From the NCBI GenBank assembly GCA_903908285.1, contig CAIVRH010000024.1:1-41125 (forward strand): a stretch of 41,125 nucleotides of DNA, given 5' to 3'. The DNA is from an uncultured candidate division Zixibacteria bacterium. GTDB lineage: Bacteria; Zixibacteria; MSB-5A5; SM1-73. Below the pieces are notes generated by a model. The model made no database searches. It was given only the letters and a program-made list of their open reading frames with translations, and was not told where the DNA came from. How positions within the stretch are numbered: the stretch's first letter is position 1; each line of letters opens with the position of its first letter. The translations under genes were made by a program, and so were the position numbers. Positions 15,107 to 23,940 of the stretch are shown one piece after another.

Positions 15107-15469
15107 CGAAATACTCCTGTTTTATTGGTGAAAGTAATAAGGAAAGGTAAGTTCGCTTTGGAAGTGCATTCTGTGTGGCATCAGAATATTCTAATGTTGA
15201 AACATGAATCTTTCATACTTTCTGGGTAATACCAAGCCCTATCATAAATGCTTCAATTATTTATACAACCTTTCAGAGCACAAAGTTACCTTTTTCTCCT
15301 CCACTCAAGAAAAAACTATATAATCTCTGGTGTATCAAACTTCAGCTTGATCAACATCTCTCTTATGAAATTAAACAAAGAGCAACAAACCGAACCTCAA
15401 CCTCTCCCTTTCATCCGGAAAAATCCGCCGAAAGTCGGGGTGAAGTAATATAAACGGATGAAGTTTATA
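15107..15469. other. 363-bp gap between the two tricorn genes
   Basis: No supported gene. The ribosome binding site of the 15106 gene lies at its left end. At its right end is the inverted repeat at 15446-15472. No clear promoter boxes were found on the minus strand, so the downstream tricorn may be read through from paralog 2. Confidence 0.5.
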
Positions 15470-15472
15470 TTA
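15446..15472 (-). terminator. AT-rich hairpin overlapping the stop codon of tricorn paralog 2
   Basis: TAATATAAAC (15446-15455), loop of 7, GTTTATATTA (15463-15472). On the minus strand the stem includes the TAA stop. It is weak in GC and has no T run, so termination is uncertain. Confidence 0.3.
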
Positions 15473-18400
15473 TTTTACCGGATAAGCTGGTCGTTCCGGA
15501 AGCTTTTTGGCCTCTTCCAGTTTCTTCAATATCACCTCGATCGCTTTCTCCAGTTGGGGATCATGTCCAGCGATGACTTGATTCGGCAGATTGTCCACTT
15601 CGATATCCGGATCCACCCCGTGATTTTCCATCACCCACTCCCCTTTCATGTTGAAGGGGGCGAACTCCGGTGCGGTAACGTATCCTCCGTCTACTAAAGA
15701 GGGAAAACCCCTGATTCCCACCACTCCACCCCAGGTGCGCTTGCCGATAAGAAGTCCTAATCCGTATTCGCGGAAATAGTAGGGGAAGAAATCTCCGTCC
15801 GAGGCGGAGTATTGATTGATCAGGCAGACCATCGGACCAAACATGGCTCCTTCCGGATAGGTGTAATCCGCGCCATTTCGGGAACAACCCATTCCCACCA
15901 CCATCCGGCGCAGCCTTTCTAAAATCATCTGAGAGACGAATCCGCCCCCGTTATACCGGACGTCGACGATCAAACCGTCTTTTTTAATCTGGGGGAAGTA
16001 TGACTCGGCAAACTCATTCAAACCTCCGCCCCCCATATCCGGAATATAGATATATCCGACTCGTCCGCCCGTCGCCAGATCCACCTTCTTTCGGTTGCTC
16101 TCCACCCAAAAGCGGTAACGCAGCTCATACTCGTTCTCTATCGGCTTAACCGTCACCTCGCGTGCTCCATTCGGGGAAGGCTTTGCATTCACCTTCAGGA
16201 CCACCGTCTTCCCCACAGTATTCTCAAAGAGACTGTATGGTTCAATGGGATACTTTAGAATCTTGTCGTCCACTGCAATGATGTACTCTCCTTCTTTGAC
16301 GTCCAGTCCCGGTTCGGTTAATGGGGAGCGCAAATCCTCCCTCCAGTTTTGCCCCGGGTATATTTTCTTGATCCGATAGAACCCGGAAGTGGTGTCCGGT
16401 TCCCAATCTATTCCCAAAAGCCCGGTCTTGACCAGATTCACTTTGGGCATGTCGCCGCCGCTGACATAGGTATGCGAGCAGCAAAGCTCTCCGATCATCT
16501 CTCCGATGATATAGTTCAAATCGGAACGATGGGCCACATAGGGCACCAGCTCCCCATACCTCTGGCGCATCAAGTTCCAGTCCACCCCGTGCAAATTCGG
16601 GGCATAGAAGAAATCTCGCTCCTTTCTCCACGCCTCGTTGAATATTTGTTTCCATTCCTCCCGGCGGTCCAGTTTCATCTGCATCTGATCCAGCTTCAAG
16701 GTGCTGTCTCCTACTTTTCCGGAGCCATATCTCGCATCCAGGATACCGTATTGATCTCCGCTTTTATAAATGAGCTTCTCCCCGTCGAAGGAAAGATCGT
16801 ATCCATCCAAAGGTGACAGCATTATCTGATCCTTCCTTTCTATCAGATTGTATAGATGTAGTTCTCCGTTAGGACCCGGTTTTTCACCGGTGAGCGTTCC
16901 GTTAGGGAATGATAGGTAGAATATCTTGCTCTTGCCTGCTTTTAACCCGAAATAGTTTCCGGGATCGATAGGGACTGCTACTATACGTTTTTCTATCCCG
17001 GATATATCGATTCCCACATGCTCCACCATTTTGCCTTTTATCTCTTCTCTCTCTTTTTTCTCTTTCTCCTGTCTCTTCCAGTTCTCCTCCATCGATTCCG
17101 TCTCATCGCTTTGGGGGGCAAAAGGAGACAGACTATCTGCCTGAAGGGTTGCCACGTAGATTCTGGTCATCTTATTATATGTGAAGCTAGGCTCGAAATG
17201 TCCCAGCTCTGCATTGAAATCGCGGTTTGAAAGAAAGTATAGATACTTTCCCTCCGGATCAAAAGCCGGGTTAAAATCGTCGGTATAATCTTCGGTCACC
17301 CGATAAATTTTGTTTTCCCCTACCGAGTAAAGAAAAATAGAATAGAACATGTTCTTAGCCGGCTTGGCATAGGCGATCCATTTGCTATCGGGCGACCAGA
17401 CGTAATCCGTTATCTCCCAATTTTTGGTGCTGTCTATCAGGGTCACTTTCCGGTTCTGTATATCCACATAAAAAAGCTTCAGATCCTTGTCGGCAAACAG
17501 AATATTCTTGCTGTCCGGTGACCAAACCGGTGCAAAGCGGAAGCAATGTCCGTCCATAGTGATCCTCTGCTCCTCCTCTTTCCCGTCCTGAGGGATGATG
17601 TATAACTCATCTTCTCCGGTTCGATCTGAGATGTATGCGATCCATTTCCGGTCCGGAGACCAGACCGGATTTTTCTCCCGGCTGCCGGAGGAGTTCGACA
17701 GATTGCGGGTATTTCCTTTTTCCGCAGGAACGGTGAAGATCTCCCCGCGGGCGGCAAAAAGCGCCCGGTGGCCATCCGGCGAGAGACCAAATTCGGAAAT
17801 AAGGTCTTTGACCGGGATGAATTCCGGGCGAACCAATACCTTGTCATCCGGAATTTCAACCGAGATCTTTTTCGTCTTCTCCGTCTTCAGATCCAAAACG
17901 TAAAGGTAACCCCCGTTCTCGTATATGATCGCTTCGGAACCCAGACTGGGCCATTTGACGTCAAAGTCGGAGTGGTCCGAGATCTTTCTGGTTTTTTTGG
18001 TAGAAAGCTCGTAACAATAGATGTTTGCCCGTTTGTCCCGATCAGAAACGAAATAGATTTTATCTTCGAACCACATGGGTGAAGTATCGGTCCCTTCCCA
18101 ATCGGTGATCTTTTCGACGGTATTGTTTTTCAAATCATAGATCCAGATGTCCTGAGCCAAACCGCCCTTGTATCTTTTCCAGGTGCGAAAATTGCGAAAG
18201 CAGGGATTATATGCGATCTTGTTTCCGTCCGGCGAAAAAGAGGTAAGTCCCCCCTCGGGTAAAGGCAGAGCTTCGGGATATCCGCCATCCTTTGAAACCA
18301 GATATAGTTTTTGAAACCAGGTATTATAGCTTTCCCGCCAGGAGCGGAAGAGGATCCTTTTCCCGTCCGGATGCCAATCCAAAACCATGTCGTCGAATCC

Positions 18401-18751
18401 TGCCCGGTCCGACATGTTTTCAAAACCGGGTCGGTAGGTCAGTCTTTTGGGTTCTCCCCCTTCCGAAGGGATCAGGTATACATCGGTATTCCCTTCATAT
18501 TGCCCGGTGAAGGCAATCCATTTACCGTCCGGAGAAAACTTGGGAAACAGTTCCAGCCCGACATCCGAAGTCAGTCTCCGGGCAATTCCCCCTTCGGTGG
18601 AGACTATCCATAGATCTCCGGCGTAAACGAAGACGACTTGATCCTTACTAATATCGGGGAATCGCATCAAGCGGGATTCTTCAGCTTGAACCAGACCAAC
18701 CAAAAGAAAGCTAATTACAAACAATAAGAGACCCAGTTGCCGGTAATACAT
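15470..18751 (-). CDS. Tricorn-like S41 serine protease, paralog 2
   Basis: The product has 1093 residues with the same order as paralog 1: signal peptide (MYYRQLGLLLFVISFLLVGL), PD40 propellers (LFPKFSPDGKWIAFTG, NPVWSPDRKWIAYIS), a much shorter charged linker (KRQEKEKKEREEIKGK), helical bundle ..DFFYAPNLHGVDW, CSHTYVSGG, PDZ, RYNGGG and nucleophile Ser984 in QYSASDGD, with Glu1042 in ENHGV. The Asp after the nucleophile agrees with classic tricorn. Expected role: periplasmic or surface degradation of oligopeptides. The start is supported by AGGAGGAAATC before ATG. Tandem arrangement and colinear similarity indicate a duplication, old enough that linkers and loops have diverged. Confidence 0.93.
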   Translation of the reverse strand: MYYRQLGLLLFVISFLLVGLVQAEESRLMRFPDISKDQVVFVYAGDLWIVSTEGGIARRLTSDVGLELFPKFSPDGKWIAFTGQYEGNTDVYLIPSEGGEPKRLTYRPGFENMSDRAGFDDMVLDWHPDGKRILFRSWRESYNTWFQKLYLVSKDGGYPEALPLPEGGLTSFSPDGNKIAYNPCFRNFRTWKRYKGGLAQDIWIYDLKNNTVEKITDWEGTDTSPMWFEDKIYFVSDRDKRANIYCYELSTKKTRKISDHSDFDVKWPSLGSEAIIYENGGYLYVLDLKTEKTKKISVEIPDDKVLVRPEFIPVKDLISEFGLSPDGHRALFAARGEIFTVPAEKGNTRNLSNSSGSREKNPVWSPDRKWIAYISDRTGEDELYIIPQDGKEEEQRITMDGHCFRFAPVWSPDSKNILFADKDLKLFYVDIQNRKVTLIDSTKNWEITDYVWSPDSKWIAYAKPAKNMFYSIFLYSVGENKIYRVTEDYTDDFNPAFDPEGKYLYFLSNRDFNAELGHFEPSFTYNKMTRIYVATLQADSLSPFAPQSDETESMEENWKRQEKEKKEREEIKGKMVEHVGIDISGIEKRIVAVPIDPGNYFGLKAGKSKIFYLSFPNGTLTGEKPGPNGELHLYNLIERKDQIMLSPLDGYDLSFDGEKLIYKSGDQYGILDARYGSGKVGDSTLKLDQMQMKLDRREEWKQIFNEAWRKERDFFYAPNLHGVDWNLMRQRYGELVPYVAHRSDLNYIIGEMIGELCCSHTYVSGGDMPKVNLVKTGLLGIDWEPDTTSGFYRIKKIYPGQNWREDLRSPLTEPGLDVKEGEYIIAVDDKILKYPIEPYSLFENTVGKTVVLKVNAKPSPNGAREVTVKPIENEYELRYRFWVESNRKKVDLATGGRVGYIYIPDMGGGGLNEFAESYFPQIKKDGLIVDVRYNGGGFVSQMILERLRRMVVGMGCSRNGADYTYPEGAMFGPMVCLINQYSASDGDFFPYYFREYGLGLLIGKRTWGGVVGIRGFPSLVDGGYVTAPEFAPFNMKGEWVMENHGVDPDIEVDNLPNQVIAGHDPQLEKAIEVILKKLEEAKKLPERPAYPVK

Positions 18752-18785
18752 GATTTCCTCCTGCTGTTAATTGCATAGGGTTTTA

Positions 18786-19134
18786 CTATGGACTGTGGAC
18801 CGTCGACTGTGGACGCCTTTAAGATTTGCATCGGACATGTATATCCATCATCTGTCATCCGTCATCCGTTATTGGTTTTTGTCTTTATGCTTTAGCTGCG
18901 GACGGCGGACGGTCGACTGCGGACAGTTTTATTTTACTGTGGACTGTGGACCGTCGACCGTGGACTTCATTGATCTGTTGACCGTTTCTGCAGCGGATAG
19001 CGGACTGCCGTCGGCGGACGGTTTAAGTTTTAGCTGTGGACTATAGACTGTCGACCATGGACTTCATTCATCCGTTTAATCCGTTACATCCGTTGACCGT
19101 TTTTGCTACGGACAGCGGACGACGGTCGGCGGAC
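18786..19134. repeat. Word-like degenerate repeat region (GTGGAC/GTCGAC/GCGGAC)
   Basis: Nearly the whole gap between tricorn paralog 2 and the barrel gene consists of short related words: GTGGACCGTCGAC, GCGGACGGTCGAC, CATCCGTCATCCGTT. A module of about 100 bp, going TGTGGAC..GTCGACC.TGGACTTCATT..GTTGACCGTTT..GGCGGAC, occurs twice (about 18930-19020 and 19026-19134). GTCGAC is itself a dyad. No coding frame is supported. Confidence 0.75.
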
Positions 19135-19135
19135 A

Positions 19136-20017
19136 TTAAAGCGGGCATCCATTTGCATCCACCTTGGTCCCGGCCGGGGTATCGGGACATTTGTCTAAAC
19201 CATCATAAATCCCATCGCCATCCGAATCTATAGGGCAGCCTTTATCGTTTACCTTAGCTCCTCTCGGAGTATCCGCACAAAAATCTTCTCGGTCGGGAAC
19301 TCCGTCCTTGTCCGAATCCGATAAATTCCCGAAATGAAAATTGACTCCCAGGAAAATTTCGAGAGTCGCTTTAGGCAGGTCTAACTCTCCCGGAGATGCT
19401 CCTGCTATGTCTTTGGCTCCGGTGAAGTTGGTTAGAGTATGGGTAAGGTAATGAAACTTTGTACCGACAACCAGACTCCATTTCTCTTTAATCCGATATT
19501 CCAAGCCAACTCCGCCCACAAAAGTCAATTCCTGATCCTTTAAGTCAAAGTAAGCTTGATTTAGATCTGATACCTGTATATACTCTCCGTTTTTATTCTT
19601 AATATCCCAAAAAGCTAATCCCAATCCTCCCAAGCAATATGGATTCAATTTCTCTAAAGGTCTGAAACTGTATTCCATAAAGGCATCTAACCATATCTGG
19701 GTAAACTGGTTGGCATCCTGTTTGCGGGAAAAGGTGAATCCGGCTCCGGCTCCTCCCATACTCGATAGGTCTGCCTCCCAGGTTGTAGCATAAGCCGTGG
19801 AAAAACCCAGGGAGATTTTTTCCTTCACCTTGCAGGTGAATGACAAACTACCTTGATCTCCCATGGTATAAATGTCGGAGTGATCCGTAAGACCCGGTTT
19901 CCAGAATCCGCTTTGCAGACCTAAAGAGAATTTTCGACTAAAATCCTGTGTCCAACCATTTGAGATTGGAAGACTAACCAAAATGATCAAAAAGATAATT
20001 CGAGCTGACTTATGCAT
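19136..20017 (-). CDS. Outer-membrane beta-barrel protein with thrombospondin type 3 repeats
   Basis: The product has 293 residues. The signal peptide (MHKSARIIFLIILVSLPISNGWTQ) is followed by a barrel of about 200 residues with alternating aromatic strands (FSLGLQSGFWKPG, FVGGVGLEYRIKEKWSLVVG, FLGVNFHFG). It ends in two calcium-binding TSP3 repeats, DSDKDGVPDREDFCADTPRG and DSDGDGIYDGLDKCPDTPAG, finishing VDANGCPL. This is the layout of OmpA-like porins without the C-terminal peptidoglycan-binding OmpA domain, which is either lost or never present; the gene stops cleanly at TAA. The start has GGAGG on the minus strand. A TTGACA box lies on the minus strand at 20091-20086, with no clear -10. 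Confidence 0.85.
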   Translation of the reverse strand: MHKSARIIFLIILVSLPISNGWTQDFSRKFSLGLQSGFWKPGLTDHSDIYTMGDQGSLSFTCKVKEKISLGFSTAYATTWEADLSSMGGAGAGFTFSRKQDANQFTQIWLDAFMEYSFRPLEKLNPYCLGGLGLAFWDIKNKNGEYIQVSDLNQAYFDLKDQELTFVGGVGLEYRIKEKWSLVVGTKFHYLTHTLTNFTGAKDIAGASPGELDLPKATLEIFLGVNFHFGNLSDSDKDGVPDREDFCADTPRGAKVNDKGCPIDSDGDGIYDGLDKCPDTPAGTKVDANGCPL

Positions 20018-20281
20018 TTTTAACCTCCGGATATGGACATCTATCCAAATAACTTATGTTTCAAATAACATGCCACGTTCCGTATTGTCAAGATTTTTAT
20101 TGAAAGCATAGCCGGCTGGAATATGCGATAAATGATGACCATAACAAAAATCGAAACAAACTGCTAAAAGTGTTGATTTTTGTCACTCAGTCAAGTAAAT
20201 TAATAAGGACATTGGGACACTAAATGATAAAGAATCATCCGATATGGCCGAGTTTATAACTTTCAAACCCGGGAGTGGCAA

Positions 20282-21961
20282 ATGAAGAAATATTCTCGGA
20301 TTATTTCGATAATTGTTTTGATTTTGGTTGAATGGACCGTCTTTTCTCTGGCACAAACAAGCGATTCCCCCGGTCAAATGACCCCGGTGGAAAAAACGGG
20401 TAAACTCATCGTCTATTATGGAGGGGAGGAAAGCGGGGTCGAAGTTTATTCTGTTTCAAGGCAGGGGGGAAATATCACTCTTTCCGATTCATCCGATTTT
20501 TCGGTTTCCGGAATAAGCATCCGGATTAACCTGAAGTTGGATATGGACACATTGCTCTGTGCCAAGAATTTATTTATCCGGGGGCAGGCGCCCGGCGGCG
20601 CTTATCGGATAAACACCGAATTCGCTGATGGAAAGGCGATAAATCAAATCCGCGGGGGGATGGACACCACCTATGAGGTGCCGGTTCATAATGATGCTTT
20701 GATTCTCCCCAATGGCATTTTTTACCCTTATACTTTTTTGGTTGAAAAGTATGATTTCGAAAAAGGGGGCACCCAGGAGTTTTTTGCCTATACCGCTCCA
20801 CTGGAGATAGCATTAAAAACCGAGGACAAAGGAAAAGAAGTAGTGAATTTCACCACCGCATCCGTGGAATTGAGAAAGCTTTTCGTCAATATAGCAGGTA
20901 TGGTGGGAGCCTACATCTGGGCAAATAACGATGGGGAAGTTTACAAGATTAGCATCCCCATGCAGGGAATCGAGGTTTACCAGGACGGATATAGACCCGG
21001 TATTGCTAAAGCCGATGTCGATACACTTCAAAAACTGTATGCCTCCGAAGAAGTGACTTACGCATCCGGTGACCTTAAGCTTGCGGGGACGGTCACCGTT
21101 CCTCAGGATAGCGTAAAACTGCACCCCGCAGCTTTAATCATTTCGGGTTCCGGACCCCAGGATCGCGATGGAAAAACTCCGGAACTCTTATTCTCCGTTC
21201 AGTATAAAACCCTGGCACACCATCTGTCCAATTCCGGCATTTTGGTTTTGAGATATGACGACCGGGGTGTGGGACAAAGCCAGGGGAATTTTCAGACCGC
21301 CACTCTTACTGATTTTGTTTCCGACGTCCGGGCTGAAATAAGCTATCTTAAGACCAGGCGCGATGTGGACCCAAACAGAATCTGTCTGATCGGGCATAGC
21401 GAGGGCGCCATCATTGCTCCCATGGTCGCCGCCAAGGATTCTACCATTGAAGCCATTGTATTGATGGCTGGACCCTCCAAGCCATTGGATCAGGTACTGT
21501 TGGAGCAGAAAGACTATATTCTAAAAAAGCAAAACGTGCCGGAGGAAGCAAGAAAGCAGGCAGTCGATCAGGAAAACGATTTCTTCACCTGGGTCCGCGG
21601 AGAGAAGCAGTTAAGCGCGGAGCAAATCCAGCAGATGGGAAAAGTAGCAGACAAAAAGCAGTGGCTCTTGGAGCATTTCCGGCATGATCCCATCCAAACC
21701 ATAAAAAGTGTGAAATGCAGGGTTCTGATCCTTCAGGGTGGAAAAGATCACCAGGTGCTTGAGTATCATGCCCAAGCGCTGAATCAAGCTTTAGACGATG
21801 CCATGAATAATAATCACACCCTTAAGATCTTCCCGGATTTGGACCATCTTTTCTGCAAGACTGAAGGTGAGGGAGATTATGCCGAATATGCCAATACCGA
21901 AAGACCTATAGACTCGGAATTTCTTGATTACCTAACCGGATGGCTTAAAAAGGAATTGTAA
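20282..21961 (+). CDS. Exported alpha/beta hydrolase (dienelactone hydrolase/S9-like)
   Basis: The product has 559 residues. Signal peptide at residues 1-25. Residues 30-245 form a beta-rich N-terminal region (TGKLIVYYGGEESGVEVY..). The hydrolase domain starts near 260: HPAALIISGSGPQDRDGK (oxyanion loop), LRYDDRGVGQSQG, nucleophile elbow GHSEG, the acid likely in LQGGKDHQV, and the catalytic His in FPDLDHLFCK. It matches the large group of exported acyl hydrolases with an HGSG-like SGSGP..RDG loop; the substrate cannot be told. It is divergent from the barrel gene at 20017, 264 bp away. The upstream GGGAGTGG is a modest ribosome binding site. Confidence 0.87.
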   Translation: MKKYSRIISIIVLILVEWTVFSLAQTSDSPGQMTPVEKTGKLIVYYGGEESGVEVYSVSRQGGNITLSDSSDFSVSGISIRINLKLDMDTLLCAKNLFIRGQAPGGAYRINTEFADGKAINQIRGGMDTTYEVPVHNDALILPNGIFYPYTFLVEKYDFEKGGTQEFFAYTAPLEIALKTEDKGKEVVNFTTASVELRKLFVNIAGMVGAYIWANNDGEVYKISIPMQGIEVYQDGYRPGIAKADVDTLQKLYASEEVTYASGDLKLAGTVTVPQDSVKLHPAALIISGSGPQDRDGKTPELLFSVQYKTLAHHLSNSGILVLRYDDRGVGQSQGNFQTATLTDFVSDVRAEISYLKTRRDVDPNRICLIGHSEGAIIAPMVAAKDSTIEAIVLMAGPSKPLDQVLLEQKDYILKKQNVPEEARKQAVDQENDFFTWVRGEKQLSAEQIQQMGKVADKKQWLLEHFRHDPIQTIKSVKCRVLILQGGKDHQVLEYHAQALNQALDDAMNNNHTLKIFPDLDHLFCKTEGEGDYAEYANTERPIDSEFLDYLTGWLKKEL

Positions 21962-21997
21962 AAATCAAATGGAGTGCAAAACTTCAGCTTTGCCTAC

Positions 21998-22206
21998 AGA
22001 ATTTAACCTTTGAACCTTAAACTTTGAACTTTAAACGTTTTTGCCTTTCTTAAACCATTGAACTTGTGTACTTTAACCTTGACTTTAAACTTTTAATGCT
22101 TTTGTCTTTCTTGAACCCTTGAACCCTTGAACCCTTGAACCCTTGAACCCTTGAACCCTTGAACCCTTGAACCCTTGAACCCTTGAACCCTTGAACCCTT
22201 GAACCC
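21998..22206. repeat. TTGAACC word region with a perfect 12-unit TTGAACCC array
   Basis: Degenerate TTTGAACCTTAAACTTTGAAC text from 21998 passes into twelve exact 8-bp units TTGAACCC (22111-22206) that stop immediately before TATAAT (22207). There are no spacers, so this is a minisatellite-like array and not CRISPR. The exact copies suggest recent slippage. Confidence 0.9.
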
Positions 22207-22212
22207 TATAAT
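22183..22212 (+). promoter_or_regulatory. Predicted promoter of nnr with the -35 box inside the tandem repeat
   Basis: TATAAT at 22207-22212 is perfect. The best -35 is TTGAAC (22183-22188, 18-bp spacer), which is one of the repeat units. ATG 22225 is only 12 nt past the -10, so the leader would be 5-6 nt or none, consistent with the absence of a ribosome binding site. Confidence 0.5.
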
Positions 22213-22224
22213 TAAAATACTGTA

Positions 22225-23808
22225 ATGAAACTTGTTACTTCTTCCCAGATGAGAAATATCGACAAGAGAACCATCGAAGGGATTGGTATACCCGGATTGG
22301 AGCTGATGGAGAAAGCGGGAAAAGGTGTGGCTGAAGCGGTTCGGGAGATGTTAGGGGATGTGGTAGGAAAAAAGGTGATAATATTCTGCGGGAGGGGTAA
22401 CAATGGAGGGGACGGATTCGTGGTAGGTCGATACCTAGCACAATGGGAGATGGAGGTAAAGTTCTTCCTGACCGCCCGGAAAGATGAAGTCAAGGGTGAC
22501 GCTAAAACCAATCTGAAGAAAGCATTGGATTTGAAACTTCCGGTTATCGAGGTTTTGAGCGAAAAAGATATACCGCCCCTCCTTGGAACATATTTGATCG
22601 TAGACGCTCTGTTCGGCACCGGTTTTGATGGTGAGATTACCGGATATATAAAAGATGTTGTTGACCGGATCAATTCATCCGGAATACAGGTTCTCTCGGT
22701 GGATATACCCTCCGGCCTTCACGCCGATACCGGAGAATTTACCGGAGTCTGCATAAAAGCGAACCGCACCGTGACCATGGCTCTGCCTAAGATCGGTCAC
22801 TTTTTCTTTCCGGGAAAAGAGCTATCGGGAAAAGTATCGGTGGTTGATATCGGAATTCCTTCATCTGTTGTGGGGGAAGAAGATATCAAGTTGAATCTGA
22901 TTACCGAAGAAGAAGTCAAGCAGATAATTCCCCAGCGACCACCAAACGCTTACAAGGGGACCTGCGGCAGGGTGGTTTTGATCGCTGGTTCTACCGGGCT
23001 GACCGGGGCTGCATACTTGTCATCGTTATCCTCTCTCAGAGCCGGGGCGGGAATGGCGATCCTGGGAATCCCCGAAACCTTGAATCCCATTTTTGCAGTA
23101 AAACTGACCGAAGTTATGACCAAACCTCTTCCGGATGTGAGGAAAAGAGGTGTTCTGGCATTGAGGGGATTAGGCGAGATAAGGGAGTTGCTGAAATGGG
23201 GAGACTGCTGTGCCATTGGGCCTGGTTTGGGGCAGCACTTCGAGACTCAGGAATTGGTAAGAAGAATTTTAAGCAAATTGCAGATGCCTGCGGTAATAGA
23301 TGCGGATGGACTTAACGCCATTGCCAAAGATACTTCGATCCTGAAGGAATGCAAAGCTCCCCTGATCCTGACCCCGCACATAGGTGAGCTGTCCCGCTTA
23401 AACAGTGTGCCCGTATCGGAAATCGCTCAAAATAGACTAAAATATGCTTCTGATTTCGCTAAGGAATACAACTGTGTTCTGGTTTTCAAAGGAGCTCCGA
23501 CCCTAATCTCCGAACCCGGTGGACAGACATACGTCAATCCGACCGGTAACGCAGGCATGGCAACCGCCGGTTCGGGAGATGTGTTAACCGGAATCATCGT
23601 GGGGCTTCTAGCCCAGATGCTGATGTCAAGAAACGGTGAGGATATCAATAAAATAATACTTGACACCGCCTGTGCTGGAGTATTCATTCATGGCTTAACC
23701 GGAGATCTAGCTAAGGAGGAAAAAGGTGAGATGGGCATGATCGCCGGGGACATGATGGAAAAGATACCGGAAGCGTTGATAAGAGCGACCAGCGGATTAA
23801 ACGGATAG
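22225..23808 (+). CDS. nnr: Bifunctional NAD(P)HX epimerase/dehydratase
   Basis: The product has 527 residues, the usual size of the fused enzyme. Residues 1-215 are the YjeF_N epimerase: VTSSQMRNIDKRTIEG.. at the start, CGRGNNGGDGFVVGRYL, VDALFGTGFDGEITG, SVDIPSGLHADTG. Residues 225-527 are the ribokinase-fold ADP-dependent dehydratase: LIAGSTGLTGAAYLSSLSSL, IGPGLGQ, VIDADGLNAIA, LTPHIGEL, VFKGAPTLI, and NAGMATAGSGDVLTGIIVG with the catalytic Asp. Together they repair hydrated NADH and NADPH. The enzyme is cytoplasmic and the gene a housekeeping one. The start lies a few bases after TATAAT and has no ribosome binding site. A small hairpin covers the stop. Confidence 0.95.
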   Translation: MKLVTSSQMRNIDKRTIEGIGIPGLELMEKAGKGVAEAVREMLGDVVGKKVIIFCGRGNNGGDGFVVGRYLAQWEMEVKFFLTARKDEVKGDAKTNLKKALDLKLPVIEVLSEKDIPPLLGTYLIVDALFGTGFDGEITGYIKDVVDRINSSGIQVLSVDIPSGLHADTGEFTGVCIKANRTVTMALPKIGHFFFPGKELSGKVSVVDIGIPSSVVGEEDIKLNLITEEEVKQIIPQRPPNAYKGTCGRVVLIAGSTGLTGAAYLSSLSSLRAGAGMAILGIPETLNPIFAVKLTEVMTKPLPDVRKRGVLALRGLGEIRELLKWGDCCAIGPGLGQHFETQELVRRILSKLQMPAVIDADGLNAIAKDTSILKECKAPLILTPHIGELSRLNSVPVSEIAQNRLKYASDFAKEYNCVLVFKGAPTLISEPGGQTYVNPTGNAGMATAGSGDVLTGIIVGLLAQMLMSRNGEDINKIILDTACAGVFIHGLTGDLAKEEKGEMGMIAGDMMEKIPEALIRATSGLNG

Positions 23809-23817
23809 ACTCCGTTT
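23799..23817 (+). terminator. Small hairpin around the nnr stop codon
   Basis: AAACGGA (23799-23805), loop TAGAC, TCCGTTT (23811-23817), followed by TATTATACTCC. The stop TAG is in the loop. A weak intrinsic terminator is possible. Confidence 0.35.
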
Positions 23818-23940
23818 TATTATACTCCTTTTCATTCGTTAACTGCATATAAACAAAGAAGATTATTTGTGAATAGAGGAATTGCAGTGACTGCAAAGCT
23901 CACGAGGGAATTGTTATAATGGAATAGGGTGGAAAACAGA

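Noticed and set aside
22111-22206. CRISPR array
   Set aside because: Units are 8 bp, directly abutting and without spacers; no cas genes are nearby.
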